Assembly (NCBI GenBank): GCA_015698045.1
Contig: BLAL01000033.1
Span: 62,001-126,000, forward strand
DNA: 64,000 nt
Direction: 5' to 3'
DNA from: Rhizophagus clarus
Lineage: Eukaryota > Glomeromycota > Glomeromycetes > Glomerales > Glomeraceae
This document shows positions 42,693 to 54,713 of this stretch, in pieces. The notes under the pieces were generated by a model. The model was not told the origin of the DNA and made no database searches. It saw only the letters and a list, made by a program, of their open reading frames with translations. Every line of letters starts with the position of its first letter. The stretch's first letter is position 1. Made by a program: the position numbers and the translations under genes.

Positions 42693-45600
42693 ATGACCTA
42701 TAAATATTCATATTGTTCATGTAATTTTTCGTCAACTTATGCATTAAAATAACATATTTTGGACAAGCATCAATATATTAACGAAGATGAAGAAGTAACC
42801 TTTCAATCAAACATACCACACGAAGAACTTGATCTCTAGGATGATGATGATAAAGAAGTATCAAAAAGTACCATATTATGAAGAATCTGGTTTCTGGGAT
42901 GATGATCTTTCAATAAAAGATGACAAATCTGAATCAAAAATAACATTAGAACAACCTGTAGAATCTCATGAAAATTTACAAATTTCTGAAGAGTCAGATG
43001 AGAAAAGTGAGGAATTTGATGACAACAATGAGTCAGATGAGAAAAGTGGTGAATTTGATGACAACAATAATGAGGATAATGAAGTTGATTTAACATACTC
43101 GTTATCTATCGATGCTGAAGATTTTTGTGGAATTACACTAGATAATGCAATAAAAGATAAAACACATTCACCTAACACTGAATAGCTGAATGACATTTAT
43201 CGTGAATTCATGAAAATTGGTATAGAATATCAATTATCTAATTCTTGTGGTAATAGGATAATTAAGTTAATCAATAAAAGTAGACAAAAGGCCAAAAAAA
43301 CCCCATTACCAATAAATACTAAAGAAGGTCGTAGATTTCTTGATGTTAACAAATTTCTTTATATGAAATTTAAAAATGTCCTTATCACAAAATTCCAGAA
43401 TAAAAATTATTCTTTTTATTATCAACTGATAATTTATGAAATTAAAGTTCTGCTTCTTCAATCTGAAATGAATGAAGAATTTGTTTTTAAGTATAAAAAT
43501 CACAATACATTGATTAAGACTTATGGTGAATAATTCGAAAGTAATTGGTGGTATATCACAGAAAATAAAATTCCTGTCGATAATAAATTATTATCGATAA
43601 TAATCTATGCTGATTCCACAACTTGTGATCATCTGGGCAAAACTTCTGAATATTCTATATATATTTCACTTGAAAATATACAAATTGGCAGCAAAATAAA
43701 CCTAACGCTAAAGTATTTGTTGGTTATTTGCCAAAATTGAAAGCAAAAGATAATACTACAAGGAATTCTGAATCTTTCTGAAGATTACAGAGACTCATTT
43801 TTCAGAGATATTTCCAAATATTATTATCGCCGATAATGAATCAAAATGACATGTATTTAGTTATTCAAAATAAAATACATCTATTTACACCAAAATTATC
43901 AGTTATCCTTACTGATATGGCAGAAGTAGAAGCATTTATCGCAACATATCTTCCATCAACTTCTAAACGATCATGTTATTATTGCTTAATAAATAACGAA
44001 GTTCTTAATAATATGGCATTATTTCATATTAATTTACAAACTCCAGAAAAGATGAAACTAGCTATTAGTGAGAATCAAGTAAGTAAATTTTCAATTCATA
44101 AGGAGTTTAATTATTTTTGGGATTTTAACAATTTTAATATTTATGAGGCGACTGCTTCAGATCGTATGCATTTACCTGACCTTGGAATAACAAAGTATCT
44201 CATAAAATTTACTCATGAATTATTACACTGAAAGGTCAGCAATAGAGTAGTAAAAGATATGGACCACAGATTGTGCGCAATCCTACGATATCCAGGCTTA
44301 ATAATATTAAAAAATGGATTGAAAAATATATCTAAATTTACTGCCAATGATTATCGTAATATAATGAAAGTGATTATCTTCGTTATAGATAATTTATACG
44401 ATGATTATAAAGAAAGTGGAATACCATGTAAAAAACTGTGCAACATTTTTCATAAATATTTGGTAATGTATATGAAATTACGTCAGGAGTTATTTACGGA
44501 TACCGAGTTAACAGAATTAGAGGTAAATATTGATTATTAATTCTAAACCAAATCTTTAATTAGTATTTAATTTTTTAAAAAATTTATTACTACTATTACT
44601 AGACGTTAATAACTGAATTCTGTCAAGAATTTGTAACGATATTTGCTGAATATTCTCCAAGTCGCTGTAAAATACTTAAACTTCACATGCTTCATTATCA
44701 TGTAATTCTGTCAATTCGACTTTATGGTTCGATGAATGGGATGTCAACAGAAACATATGAAACTTTGCATAAGAAGAGCGTTAAAACTCCATATCGAATG
44801 ACAAATAAAAGAAATTATGTTTCACAAATGTTAACTACGATAATGTTATATAATCTGTTTCATCATAATCTATTTTAATTGATTAATTTAAATTTGATAT
44901 GATAGGTACGACGTCAATATTTAGCCTTGAAACAAAAAAACCTATGATAAGGAGATCTAGTGGATTTCAAAATCTTTTATAGGAGTTCAAATTTACTGAA
45001 ATTAAAACAACAGTTTCTAAAATAAAATAAGTCACCGATATCCATTATCTGTATAAAGAAGGGTTTAAATAACCTTCATGCAGGTTTTGAAGAGTTTTTG
45101 ACAGAAAATGAGTTAGAATATGATTATGAATCTGGGCATTTTAAAATATATTCTAGTGTAGCTGTTGAATCAACTGATATTATCTAAACAGCAGGAATCT
45201 TTTATGGTAATGAATGGTTCAGTGATGTAGTAGTCTCTTTTGAAGAAACTGCGTAGTATAGAAAGGTATGATATGCTTAAAATTTTTTATTAAGATTTTT
45301 GTCATGATGATATGTTATTAACTGAATTAAATTTAGACACTTTTATTATTGGAATTTTCTGCAAAAGGTTTAAAAGAGCCAGTAAATCTTGTTTTGTTAC
45401 AATGGTATGAAGAAGTATAAGAAGAAGAGATCTTATACGACTGTCCAAGATTATGACTAACTGATCAATATGAGTGATATGAAAATGTGTGATGTAGGGT
45501 GGTGGTGTTGTGTAGTGTACAACACTCTATATGACACCATACACAGGTGGTAAATAAGTTAAACTGGCCAAAATTATAATAACGCAGGTGATAATGTTAT

Positions 45601-45829
45601 TTATCACTTGTGTATATTTCACACCCTTATACGTTTTTGCAATAGTGTATATGTTACATACCGTTAAATATCACCATACATTACACAGTTGATTGACCCT
45701 ACACTATATGTTTCTGTCTTACCAGATCAATATACATGTGTTTACTTAGATTTGGTTAATATGTCAGTTCACATTATACCAAGAAATAACTGTAAAAATG
45801 AATATTTTGTTAATACGTATATTTTTTAA
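42693..45829 (+). pseudogene. Plavaka-type transposase of E1, decayed
   Basis: The start at 42693 reads MTYKYSYCSCNFSSTYALK, a remnant of the zinc finger. An acidic region follows (42850-43180), then a block parallel to the E2 enzyme: ISREFM-like helix, TPLPINTKEGRRFLDVNKF (E2: SPLPKNIEQGRAFMNNMKF), IIYADSTTCDHLGKTS (first acid motif), ILTDMAEVEAFIATYL (second), SDRMHLPDLGITKYL, GMSTETYETLHKKSVKTPYR (third), and a tail HIIPRNNCKNEYFVNTYIF. Multiple stops and frameshifts are present (for example at 43183, 43531, 43735, 44229, 44950). A 254-bp MITE (45471-45724) sits near the 3' end. Inactive; homologous to the E2 transposase throughout. Confidence 0.85.
45471..45724. mobile_element. 254-bp MITE in the E1 transposase, 8-bp target duplication
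   Basis: Flanked by GATCAATA at 45463-45470 and 45725-45732. Imperfect inverted ends (TGAGTGATATGAAAATG… against TGGTAAGACAGAAACAT…, both leading into TGTAGGGT/GTGTAGGGT). The interior is rich in GTGTA words. The duplication length suits hAT-type transposition. Removing it with one repeat restores the aligned transposase tail. Confidence 0.7.
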
Positions 45830-45919
45830 GGTGTAAAATGAAATTAGATTACATTTGTATATGAGTGCGTTTTATGATTTATTAATGAAATAATAAATAA
45901 TGGATTTAACTTGATTATT

Positions 45920-46155
45920 TTTGATAATTATCAAATATCACAAATCATTGTTGAGATTATTTTCAATAATTGTCAATATCGCAAATTATCATAGAGATTA
46001 TTTTCGATAATTGTCAATATCGCAAATTATCAGTGCGATTATTTTTGATAACTGTCGACATCGCAAATTATCAGTGCGATTATTTTCGATAATTGTCAAC
46101 ATCGCAAATCATCATCAAGATTATTTTTGATAATTGTCAATATCGCAAATAAAAG
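45920..46155. repeat. 41-bp tandem repeat, E1 right subterminal region
   Basis: About six units of 41 bp, unit GATTATTTTCGATAATTGTC plus AATATCGCAAATTATCAGTGC (GCAAATTATC recurs at 45981, 46022, 46063, 46104 and 46145). The unit contains the dyad ATTATTTTCGATAAT. Lies 130 bp from the E1 terminus. Confidence 0.8.
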
Positions 46156-46288
46156 TTAAACATTGTTGTATAATTATAAAATAATTATCAAATATTATCA
46201 TATTATATTGACCATCAATTTATAAATACGATATTTATCAATAAAGTAATAATTATTGATGTATATCTTCTGAAAAAATTTCCTGATG

Positions 46289-47548
46289 AAGGCTACTTGT
46301 AATTTTTATAATACTATCTATATATACTTTGCTGATAGTACTTTTATTAATTTAAAAAAACATATAAAAAAAAAATATTTTAAAAAAGAATAATACTAAG
46401 AATTGATTATAAATATTTTTAATAAAAAATAAAAGTAAGTAATATATTCATAAAGTATAATATTTATAATAATTCTTCTTAATTTTTAATTAACTGATAA
46501 ATTTTTTATTAATTATTAAAAATATAATAATGATATGAAAAATAATCTTTATAAATAGATTATAAATAATTAGCATTCTTTTATTATTATAAAAAACCAG
46601 AATTTATTATATTAATTTAATCTTATTATTACATATTACTTTAAATTTTTAGATTAATATCAGGAAGTTTTGGAGGTGTTAATTTACACTAAAATACACA
46701 TTAATCAACATTTACTAGTAGTTCAATATGATGCGTAATATTGTATACAGGAGTAAATTAACACATAATGTTAATATACATGTTATTCAACTCTAATGCA
46801 TTAATATACATGTTGTTAAACTCTAATGTGTTGTTTAATACATTTATATACACTGTAAGCAATACTATATATTAACACATTGTGCAATACTATATTTTGT
46901 TATAATTATATTAAGTCCTTATTACTGAAGACTTTTTCTTTTTATCACTATAAACAGGCGGAGAGGAGAGCAATGGCTTCCTCCCTATAGGTATTAATGG
47001 GTCTCTACTTATTTATAGAGGAGGGGCAGATTTGCAAGATTAAACATATGCATATTGTATGTATAATAAATATATACATATGTATATACGTACCTTAATA
47101 TAATTTTAAAATGTATATCGATAAAAAAATTTTAATATTCAATTGGAAATAAACCCTTATTTATATGTTTTTATATAGTATAATAGATAAACTTAATATG
47201 CGTTTTCAACACAAAAAATTATTGGTTAGTAGAGGACCCCAAACATCTCTTATTTAGATCAGATATGATGTATAGTAAAATTTTCAATTTAGGATATCTT
47301 GGTTAATATTAATGCTATCAAAATAAACTTTATACTATTAGATTCATCTCATTAAGATGAATTCAATAATATAAATTTCATTAAAATCCAATCAGTAGAG
47401 TTTTTAAATACAGGGATATATAGGATAAGAAATTTTTAAAAATACCCCTGAAATAAGCAACTTTTTAAAAATATTATATAATCAATAAGCAAACTCAACC
47501 CCTGATCTATTTATATATAGTTCAGGATCTTGTTAGTAGTATAATAAA
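46289..47548. other. AT-rich region without genes
   Basis: Begins right after the AA flank of E1. It contains TGTTAATATACATGTT-type words (46680-46900) and scattered AT runs. No frame of interest, no clear element ends. Confidence 0.5.
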
Positions 47549-47667
47549 TAGTATAATTATACTTTTTTTAATTGAACGTAAGAAAAACTAGTATAATTAT
47601 ACTTTTTTTCAATTGAACGCGAGAAAATACTAGTTTAATTATACTTTTTTTAATTGAATGTAAAATA
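47549..47667. repeat. Three tandem ~41-bp units with AGTATAATTATACT palindrome
   Basis: Units start TAGTATAATTATAC at 47549 and 47589 and TAGTTTAATTATAC at 47631, each followed by a T-run and AATTGAACG. They abut the left TA of the next foldback element. Confidence 0.6.
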
Positions 47668-48857
47668 CAGTGAACATCAAAACAAACATACCAAAATTTT
47701 TTAAAGTTGTTAATTATTCTTATTAAATCAGTTTAAATCCAATTAAAATAAAATTTAAAATATAAATAAGATATGATATAAACTATTAAAAAATTGTTAT
47801 ACTGTAACTAAATTTTTAAAAGACTTAAAGCTTGCTATATATAAAATAGAAAATTAAGTATAAATTCATTAATTAGTTTTTTAATTACTTAACATTAAAC
47901 CAAAAAAACTTGGTGCTTTTGTTTTACTACTTTTTAAAATTTTTAAAAAATCAAAATCTTTATAAAATTATATTATGATTTTATAATAAAAAAATGTAAA
48001 ATTAATTATTAAATAGCTTAAATTATTGATTAAAATTAAAAAAAATCAATAATAAATTAATTTATTTATTTAATGAATATAGTTAAAAATTATTATAAAA
48101 CATATAAAATTTACAATTTTTTAGTATAAGGTTTTTTTTGAATAAAATTAGATCAAAGATTTTTATAATAAAATAACACTAAATTTTAAATTCTTTTAGT
48201 TAAGGAGAATATTCAAAAAAAAAACTGCATTTGCAACAGACCTTAATGATTTTCATTTTACATATAGAAATGATTTTTACTATATGTAAAATAAAAATCA
48301 TTACTATTTTTTAACTAATGATTTCTTACTAACTAGAGATCTGTTACAAATGCAGTTTTTTTCGCATATTTCCCTTAATTAGGAGAATCTAAAGTTTATT
48401 ATTATTTTATTATAAAAATCTTTGATCTAATTTTATTCAAAAAAACCTTATACTAAAAAATTGTAAATTTTATATGTTTTATAATAATTTTTAACTATAT
48501 TTATTAAATAAATAAATTAATTTATTATTAAAAAGTATTTATTTTTTTTTTAATTTTAATTATAATTTAAGCTATTTAATAATTAATTTTACATTTTTTT
48601 TATTATAAAATCATAATACAATTTTGTAAAAATTTTGATTTTTTAAAAATTTTAAAAAGTAACAAAACAAAAGCACCAAGTTTTTTAAGTAAAAAAAAAA
48701 ACTAATTAATGAATTTATATTGAATTTTCTGTTTTTTAATAGTTTATATTATGTATTATTTATATTTTAAATTTTATTTTAATTGGATTTAAATTGATTT
48801 AGTAAGAACAATAAACAACTTTAAAAAATTTTGGTACGTTTGTTTTGATGCTCACTG
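47668..48857. mobile_element. Tc1/mariner-type foldback element, 1190 bp
   Basis: Starts CAGTGAACATCAAAACAAAC and ends with the near-perfect reverse complement, both sides flanked by TA. The two arms of about 0.5 kb are inverted copies of each other. The centre (48215-48365) contains a second dyad, AACTGCATTTGCAACAGA against TCTGTTACAAATGCAGTT. No coding capacity. The TA duplication and CAGTG start suggest mobilisation by a Tc1/mariner transposase. Confidence 0.8.
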
Positions 48858-50070
48858 TATTTACTTTTATTATTTACCATCAATGCCATACTAATATATT
48901 AATTTAAATAGTTTTGCAAAATAAATTACTGGTTTTTCAATTTAGTTTATATAATTTATATTAAAATGTATATTTACAGAATATTGAATATCAAACAACA
49001 CTACTAAATAAACTGTATATTAGCGTTAATTGAACTGCGACTGTGATTACAGCTAATGTTGCAGTTACTTTTAACGAAAACTTTTACATTTCCATTTGGC
49101 CATTTTTCTTCTTTTCTCCTTTTTATTGATTTTTGTTTTTCCCTTGACTTTTCATATTTCCCTTTACCTCTCTCATTCTCTTTCTTCTCCTTTTAAGCAA
49201 TTTGAATATAGTGTGTTTATTTCATACTATATTGGAAAGTACTTTTTGACTGTTTAAATAAGTTTCTATATGCCCTTTGATCATTAAAAAAGAAAAAAAT
49301 AAAACGTTAATAAATGCTTTATTAAAAAATACTTCACAAAATGTCTGGCCTACTAGTATTTTCACTAGATTGCCATTTTGATTTTGATGTGTTATCATTA
49401 TATGAAAACTGCTAGAGCGTCATAAAGATAGGTTATTACGATGCTCTGTTATATCACTCAGAATAATTGATGATTATGATCACAAGAATTAAGAAAAGTT
49501 TAAATGAACTTTTCTTAATGTGAACATGATTTCAATTCAAGTGTGATCTTAATTATCAATAAAAATAAATGTCACTATGATACACAAGAATTAAAAAAAG
49601 TTTGAGTAGACATTACATACTTTAATAAACTCACTCAAAAGTACATTTATCTGTTGACGCTGCATATATATACAGAATGGTTCATGAAGTACAGTTCATA
49701 AAGTATCTAAATATGTAACTGAAAGATAAATTTTGTTGCGAAACTTAACTTTTTTTATAATTTATTATTAACTAATATTTTAGCGTTTAGAAATTGATTA
49801 AACTACTACTAAGTATATTAATAATGATCTATAAATTAATCATTTACCGTTAAAAGCTTAAGTTTTTTTAAAGTTTAAACTTAAAGTTTTTCCCTTCTTT
49901 CTCATATTTTCTTTCTCCTTCTATCTTTCTTTTCCATTCCCCTTTTTTTCCTATTTCTCTTTTCCTTTCATCCTTTCACTTTACCTTTTCTTCACCTTTT
50001 CTTTATCTTTCGTCTCTTCCTTCACTTCTTTCCCTTTCTAATCCTTACCATCTTTCTCATATTTCTGTTT
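48858..50070. other. AT-rich region, polypyrimidine tract, no clear gene
   Basis: Contains two similar segments CACAAGAATTAAGAAAAGTT / CACAAGAATTAAAAAAAGTT about 100 bp apart (49480, 49580), the first followed by a short hairpin (AAGAAAAGTT…AACTTTTCTT). A long C/T-rich tract fills 49870-50070, leading into the first splice-like unit. No gene identified. Confidence 0.45.
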
Positions 50071-53000
50071 AGACAGCTTTTCAAAATGGATCTCAAATGT
50101 GTAAGTTCTCTTCTCTCCCCTTTAATTTATTATAACAAACTATTACTAAGAGATCCAGTCATTTAAAAAAAAGAAAAATAACAAAATATAAGAAAATATT
50201 TCATTAAAAATAAGAAAACCCTACCAAATTTCCTATGTATACATATTCCAAAAAATACACTTGTCTAAAAAAATAAACAAACTTTTAGTAATGTGTAAAA
50301 ACTTGGTATAAGTGAATTTTTTAAAAAAATATTTTAATTTTAATAAAATGCTTACTAATGTTTTATTATTTCTTTTTGTAGACAATCAGTCCTTCAAGAT
50401 GTTTGAATGCGTGTAAAATTTAGTGAGCGGATTTTGATTTTGTACATAATTCTTTTAATAAAACGTCTAACATTCATTCTTTTCTTTATTTTGTAGGCCG
50501 TCAGTTATTAAGGATATTTGAAAACATAAGAATTCTAAGAGAAAGATGGTTTTCTTTTTTTTTAATATACTATTTCTTTTAACAAAATGTTTCTCTAACA
50601 TTTCATTCATTCTTTTTTTTAAATAAGTTAAAAGTTTAAATTTTTAGTTAGATTTTCAGTAGGTTTTTTTTACTTTTTTAAAAAAAGTTTTATGGAAAAT
50701 CCTTTATATTTTAACAAAGCTTACTAATGTTTTGTTAATTTTCTTCTTTTTTATAGAAACCGTGTAGAAATTGGTAAGAATATAGTGTTCTTCGAATAAC
50801 AAAACAATTACTAGTTGTTTTATTTATTTCCTTTTGTAAATATAATTTTGAATAAAGTTGCCTGCCAAAACTCAATTGGCTAATGTCAAAATGTTAAAAC
50901 CTAAAATACGTCAAAATGCTGAAATACTAAAATAGTTTTGACATGTCGAAATGTCAAAACTAGTTTTAATATATCGAAACTGCCAAAATTGTATGAAACT
51001 GTCAAAATAGTTTTGATACGTCAAAATTGTTAAAACTGCTAAAACTAAACATCACAATATTTCATAATGGATTTTATTCATTATAATAAAAATTAAAAAA
51101 TAAAAAACGTTTTACAACATTTTTTATTAAATAATTGAAAAACTGTTATGAAACAGTTTTTTCTTTAAGTTAAAAAATAAAAAATGTTTCACAACATTTT
51201 TTATTAAATAATTGAAAAATTGTTGTAAAACAGTTTTTTTCTAAGTTAAAAAATAAAAAACATTTCACAACGTTTTTTATTAAATAATTGAAAAACTGTT
51301 GCAAAATAGTTTTTTTTAAGTTAAAAAATAAAAAATGTTTCGCAACATTTTTATTAAATGCTTAAAAAACTGTTGCAAAATAGTTTTTTTCACTTAAAAA
51401 TTCAAAAATAAAAAATATTTCACAATATTTTTTATTAAATAATTGAAAACTTGTTACAAAATAGTTTTTTTTGTTTAAAAATTTAAAAATAAAAAATGTT
51501 TCGTAACATTTTTTATTAAATAATTGAATAACTATTGCGAAATAGTTTTTTTTCTAAGTTAAAAAAATAAAAAACATTTTGCAACATTTTTTATTAAATA
51601 ATTGAAAACCCATTGTGAAATGTTTTTTTTTAAGTTAAAAAAATAAAAAACATTTCACAACGTTTTTTATTAAATAATTGAAAACCTGTTACAAAATAGT
51701 TTTTTTTGTTTAAAAATTTAAAAATAAAAAATGTTTCGTAATGTTTTTTATTAAATAATTGAAAAACTATTGTGAAATGGTTTTTTTTCTAAGTTAAAAA
51801 AATAAAAAACATTTTGTAATATTTTTATTAAATAATTGAAAAACTATTGTAAACCGTTTTTTTTAAGTTAAAAAAAAAAAACATTTTGCAACATTTTTAT
51901 TAAATAATTGAAAACCTGTTATAAAACAGTTTTTTTAAGTTAAAAAATAAAAAACATTTCGCAACATTTTTTATTAAATACTTGAAAAACTGTTGCAAAA
52001 TGGTTTTTTTTACTTAAAAATTCAAAAATAAAAAATATTTCGCAACATTTTTTATTAAATAATTGAAAAACTGTTGTGAAATAGTTTTTTTTATTTAAAA
52101 ATTAAAAAATAAAAAATGTTTTGCAGTGTTTTTTATTAAATAATTAAAAAATTGTTGTAAAATAGTTTTTTTTTCTAAGTTAAAAAAATAAAAAATATTT
52201 TGTAACGTTTTTATTAAATAATTGAAAAACCATTGTGAAATAGTTTTTTTTTCTAAGTTAAAAAAATAAAAAATGTTTCGCAACATTTTTTATTAAATAA
52301 TTAAAAAACTGTTGCGAAACAGTTTTTTTTTGTTTAAAAATTAAAAATAAAAAACTTTTCACAATGTTTTTTATTAAATGCTAAAAAAACCATTACAAAA
52401 CAGTTTTTTTCGCTTAAAAATTCAAAAATAAAAAATATTTTGCAACGTTTTTTATTAAATAATTGAAAAACTGTTGCAAAATGGTTTTTTTGTTTAAAAA
52501 TTAAAAATTAAAAAATGTTTTGCAACATTTTTTATTAAATGCTTGAAAAACTGTTGCAAAATGATTTTTTTTCTAAGTTAAAAAAATAAAAAACATTTCG
52601 CAACAGTTTTTCAATTATTTAATGAAAAACGTTATAAAACATATTTTATTTTTGAATTTTTAAGCAAAAAAAACCATTTTATAATGTTTTTTATTAAATA
52701 ATTGAAAAACCGTTGTGAAACAGTTTTTTTTGTTTAAAAATTCAAAAATAAAAAACATTTCACAACATTTTTTATTAAATGCTTGAAAAACTGTTGCAAA
52801 ACAGTTTTTTTTGCTTAAAAATTAAAAAATAAAAAATGGTTCGCAATGTTTTTTATTAAATAATTGAGAATCTGTTGTGAAACAGTTTTTTTTGTTTAAA
52901 AATTAAAAAATAAAAAATGTTTTGCAACATTTTTTATTAAATACTTGAAAAACTGTTGCGAAATGATCTTTTTTATTAGTTTGATACTAATTGATATGTA

Positions 53001-54090
53001 TATATTATATATATCATATGTCAAAATAGTTTTGACAATTTTGACATATTAAAACTATTTCAGTATTTCAATAAATCAGAAGGCTAATGTCAAAATATTA
53101 AAATAGGTTTGACAATTTTGACATATCAAAACTCTTTAGTTTCGGCAAGTAATTTTATTTCAGAATATTTATACACATGAAATCAATAAGTGAGGGTATT
53201 CTTTAAACAATTCTTAATAAAATAATACTAACATTTCAGTTTTCTTTTTTTTAGATAGGCTAATATATCTTCAATTTTAAAAATATAATATTTTGATATA
53301 TATATCAGCAAGTAAAAAAAATATATTTTTTTGATTTGCTTTTCATATAATGAACATAACTAACTGTTTATTTAATTTCTTTTTTTTTAGCCATTTTTTC
53401 AAGTCTCTAGATATAAAAATTTGGGAAGTAAAAAAAAATATATATATATAATTTTCAATTTTATTTTTTATATATATGGTTTTGATTTACAAATGTTACT
53501 AAATGTTCATTATTTTTTTTAGACAGGTTTTATTTTTAAGTTTCTAGATATGGGATGCTGGCAAGTAAAAGAATTTTTTTTCAACTTTCTTATTGATTTA
53601 ATGAATATTTATACTAACTGTTCATTTATTTTTCTTTTTTAGATAATTTGGTATATATGGAAAATTTGATAAGAAAGGATTTTTTCTTAGTAGTGAAACA
53701 ATTACTAATATTATGTTCCTTTTTTTAGATGGCCACGTGAAAAAATTGGTAAGAGGTTTTTATTTTGAATTATTTATTTATTTAACAAAATAATTACTCC
53801 TGTTTTATTTTTTTTATTTCTTTTTTTAGATGACCAGTTTTGTTGGATTATTGAATGTGTAAAATTTTGGTAAAAAATAGAATCAACACTTTTTTTAACT
53901 ATATTATTTTAACAATTTATTTACTAACATTTCATTTCTTCTTTTTATTAGTAGATAATCATCTATTTGGATTAATAGTCTGGTAAGGTTTAAAGAGATG
54001 AAATTTCTTTTTTTTCAAAAATTTTATTGTATTAAAAACACATTTCATTATTAACTTTTTGATTTTTTTGGCTAGTTTTTTAGATATACA
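50071..54090 (+). other. Series of about a dozen intron/micro-exon-like units
   Basis: Units of roughly 90-130 bp repeat the pattern A-C-T-A-A-Y (branch-point-like), a T-rich tract, an AG, a short segment of 25-60 nt, then GGTAAG or AAGTAA. AGs lie near 50072, 50381, 50496, 50756, 53254, 53390, 53522, 53642, 53728, 53829, 53951 and 54083. Candidate donors include GTGTAAGTTC (50100), TTGGTAAGAA (about 50772), TTGGTAAGAG (about 53750) and CTGGTAAGGT (about 53980). Several 'exons' look related (GACAATCAGTCC, GATGACCAGTTT, GATAATCATCTA). This could be a decayed or rapidly evolving multi-micro-exon gene; no continuous reading frame could be assembled with confidence. A MITE (50853-53157) interrupts the series. 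Confidence 0.4.
50853..53157. mobile_element. hAT-type MITE family M1, copy 2 (2305 bp, old)
   Basis: Starts TAAAGTTGCCTGCCAAAACT and ends with the inverse TTTCGGCAAGTAATTTTA. The orientation is opposite to copies 1 and 3. The flanks ATTTTGAA and TTTCAGAA match at 5 of 8 positions, consistent with a decayed 8-bp duplication. The interior is the same GTTGCGAAAC-based array with many more units and heavy CpG/TpG decay. Confidence 0.78.
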
Positions 54091-54300
54091 GATGCATAAA
54101 AATCTGTCTAATTCTCCTACCCTGCTTCAGTTCATCTCCTTTTACACATAATACTTAGTCTATAAATGCATAAAATCTGGTAGTAGGGATTACCAAGATT
54201 ATTGTTTTTGAATATACAGTAATATTATTTTTCAACAATCAATTTAATTCCATCTTACTATACAGATTTATACTAGATATTTAGATTAGTTAAATAATAT

Positions 54301-54460
54301 GAGAGTCTTTGCAATAAAAAAGTACGAAACTCAAAAAAATTTTTAAATTTACTTTATATGCTAATTATGTTTTTTATACTAAAATAAGTATAAATTTAAT
54401 ATTAATTAAATTTTTATTTTTTTTTGAGTTTTGTACCTTTTTATTACAAAGATCCCAATT
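54301..54460. mobile_element. Short inverted-repeat element (~160 bp)
   Basis: TCTTTGCAATAAAAAAGTAC at 54306 pairs with the reverse complement of GTACCTTTTTATTACAAAGA near 54433-54452, continuing into AAACTCAAAAAAA on both arms. No coding capacity; target duplication not clear. Confidence 0.55.
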
Positions 54461-54713
54461 ATATACGATTTGTAATATAATTAATAAACACCTTAATTAA
54501 TATATATTTTAATTAAAATATATTGTATTTTTCAACTAAACTAATGTTGTTTTGCATATTTGTTAAAACTGATTATACATATTTATTAATTGTTAAGTGT
54601 TGCTTTACATGTTAACCTATTATGTTTTTAAATATGTTGATTTACAAAGGGTTCATTGTCCTACACTTTTTTGGTATTGAGCAATACATGGCATTTATCA
54701 ACACTTTATATGC
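54461..54713. other. AT-rich spacer
   Basis: No gene or repeat boundary seen between the small inverted-repeat element and the Cys-rich pseudogene. Confidence 0.4.

Larger units (their letters stand above)
8607..46288. mobile_element. E1: outer Plavaka-like (CACTA-related) DNA transposon, decayed and hosting two nested elements
   Basis: Left terminus CATCAGGAAATTTTTTTAG at 8607 and the reverse complement at 46288 (…AAATTTCCTGATG), flanked on both sides by AA, a 2-bp target duplication. Without the nested insertions E2 (9467-26876) and E3 (28446-41837) the element is about 6.9 kb. It has two divergent genes, both pseudogenes: accessory gene X1 (minus, from 41994 to 9073 in three pieces) and a transposase (plus, 42693-45829). 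Subterminal regions carry direct repeats: a 124-bp duplication at the left and 41-bp repeats at the right. The 2-bp duplications match those of E2 and E3, which have the same ends. The Plavaka assignment rests on the transposase. Confidence 0.8.
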
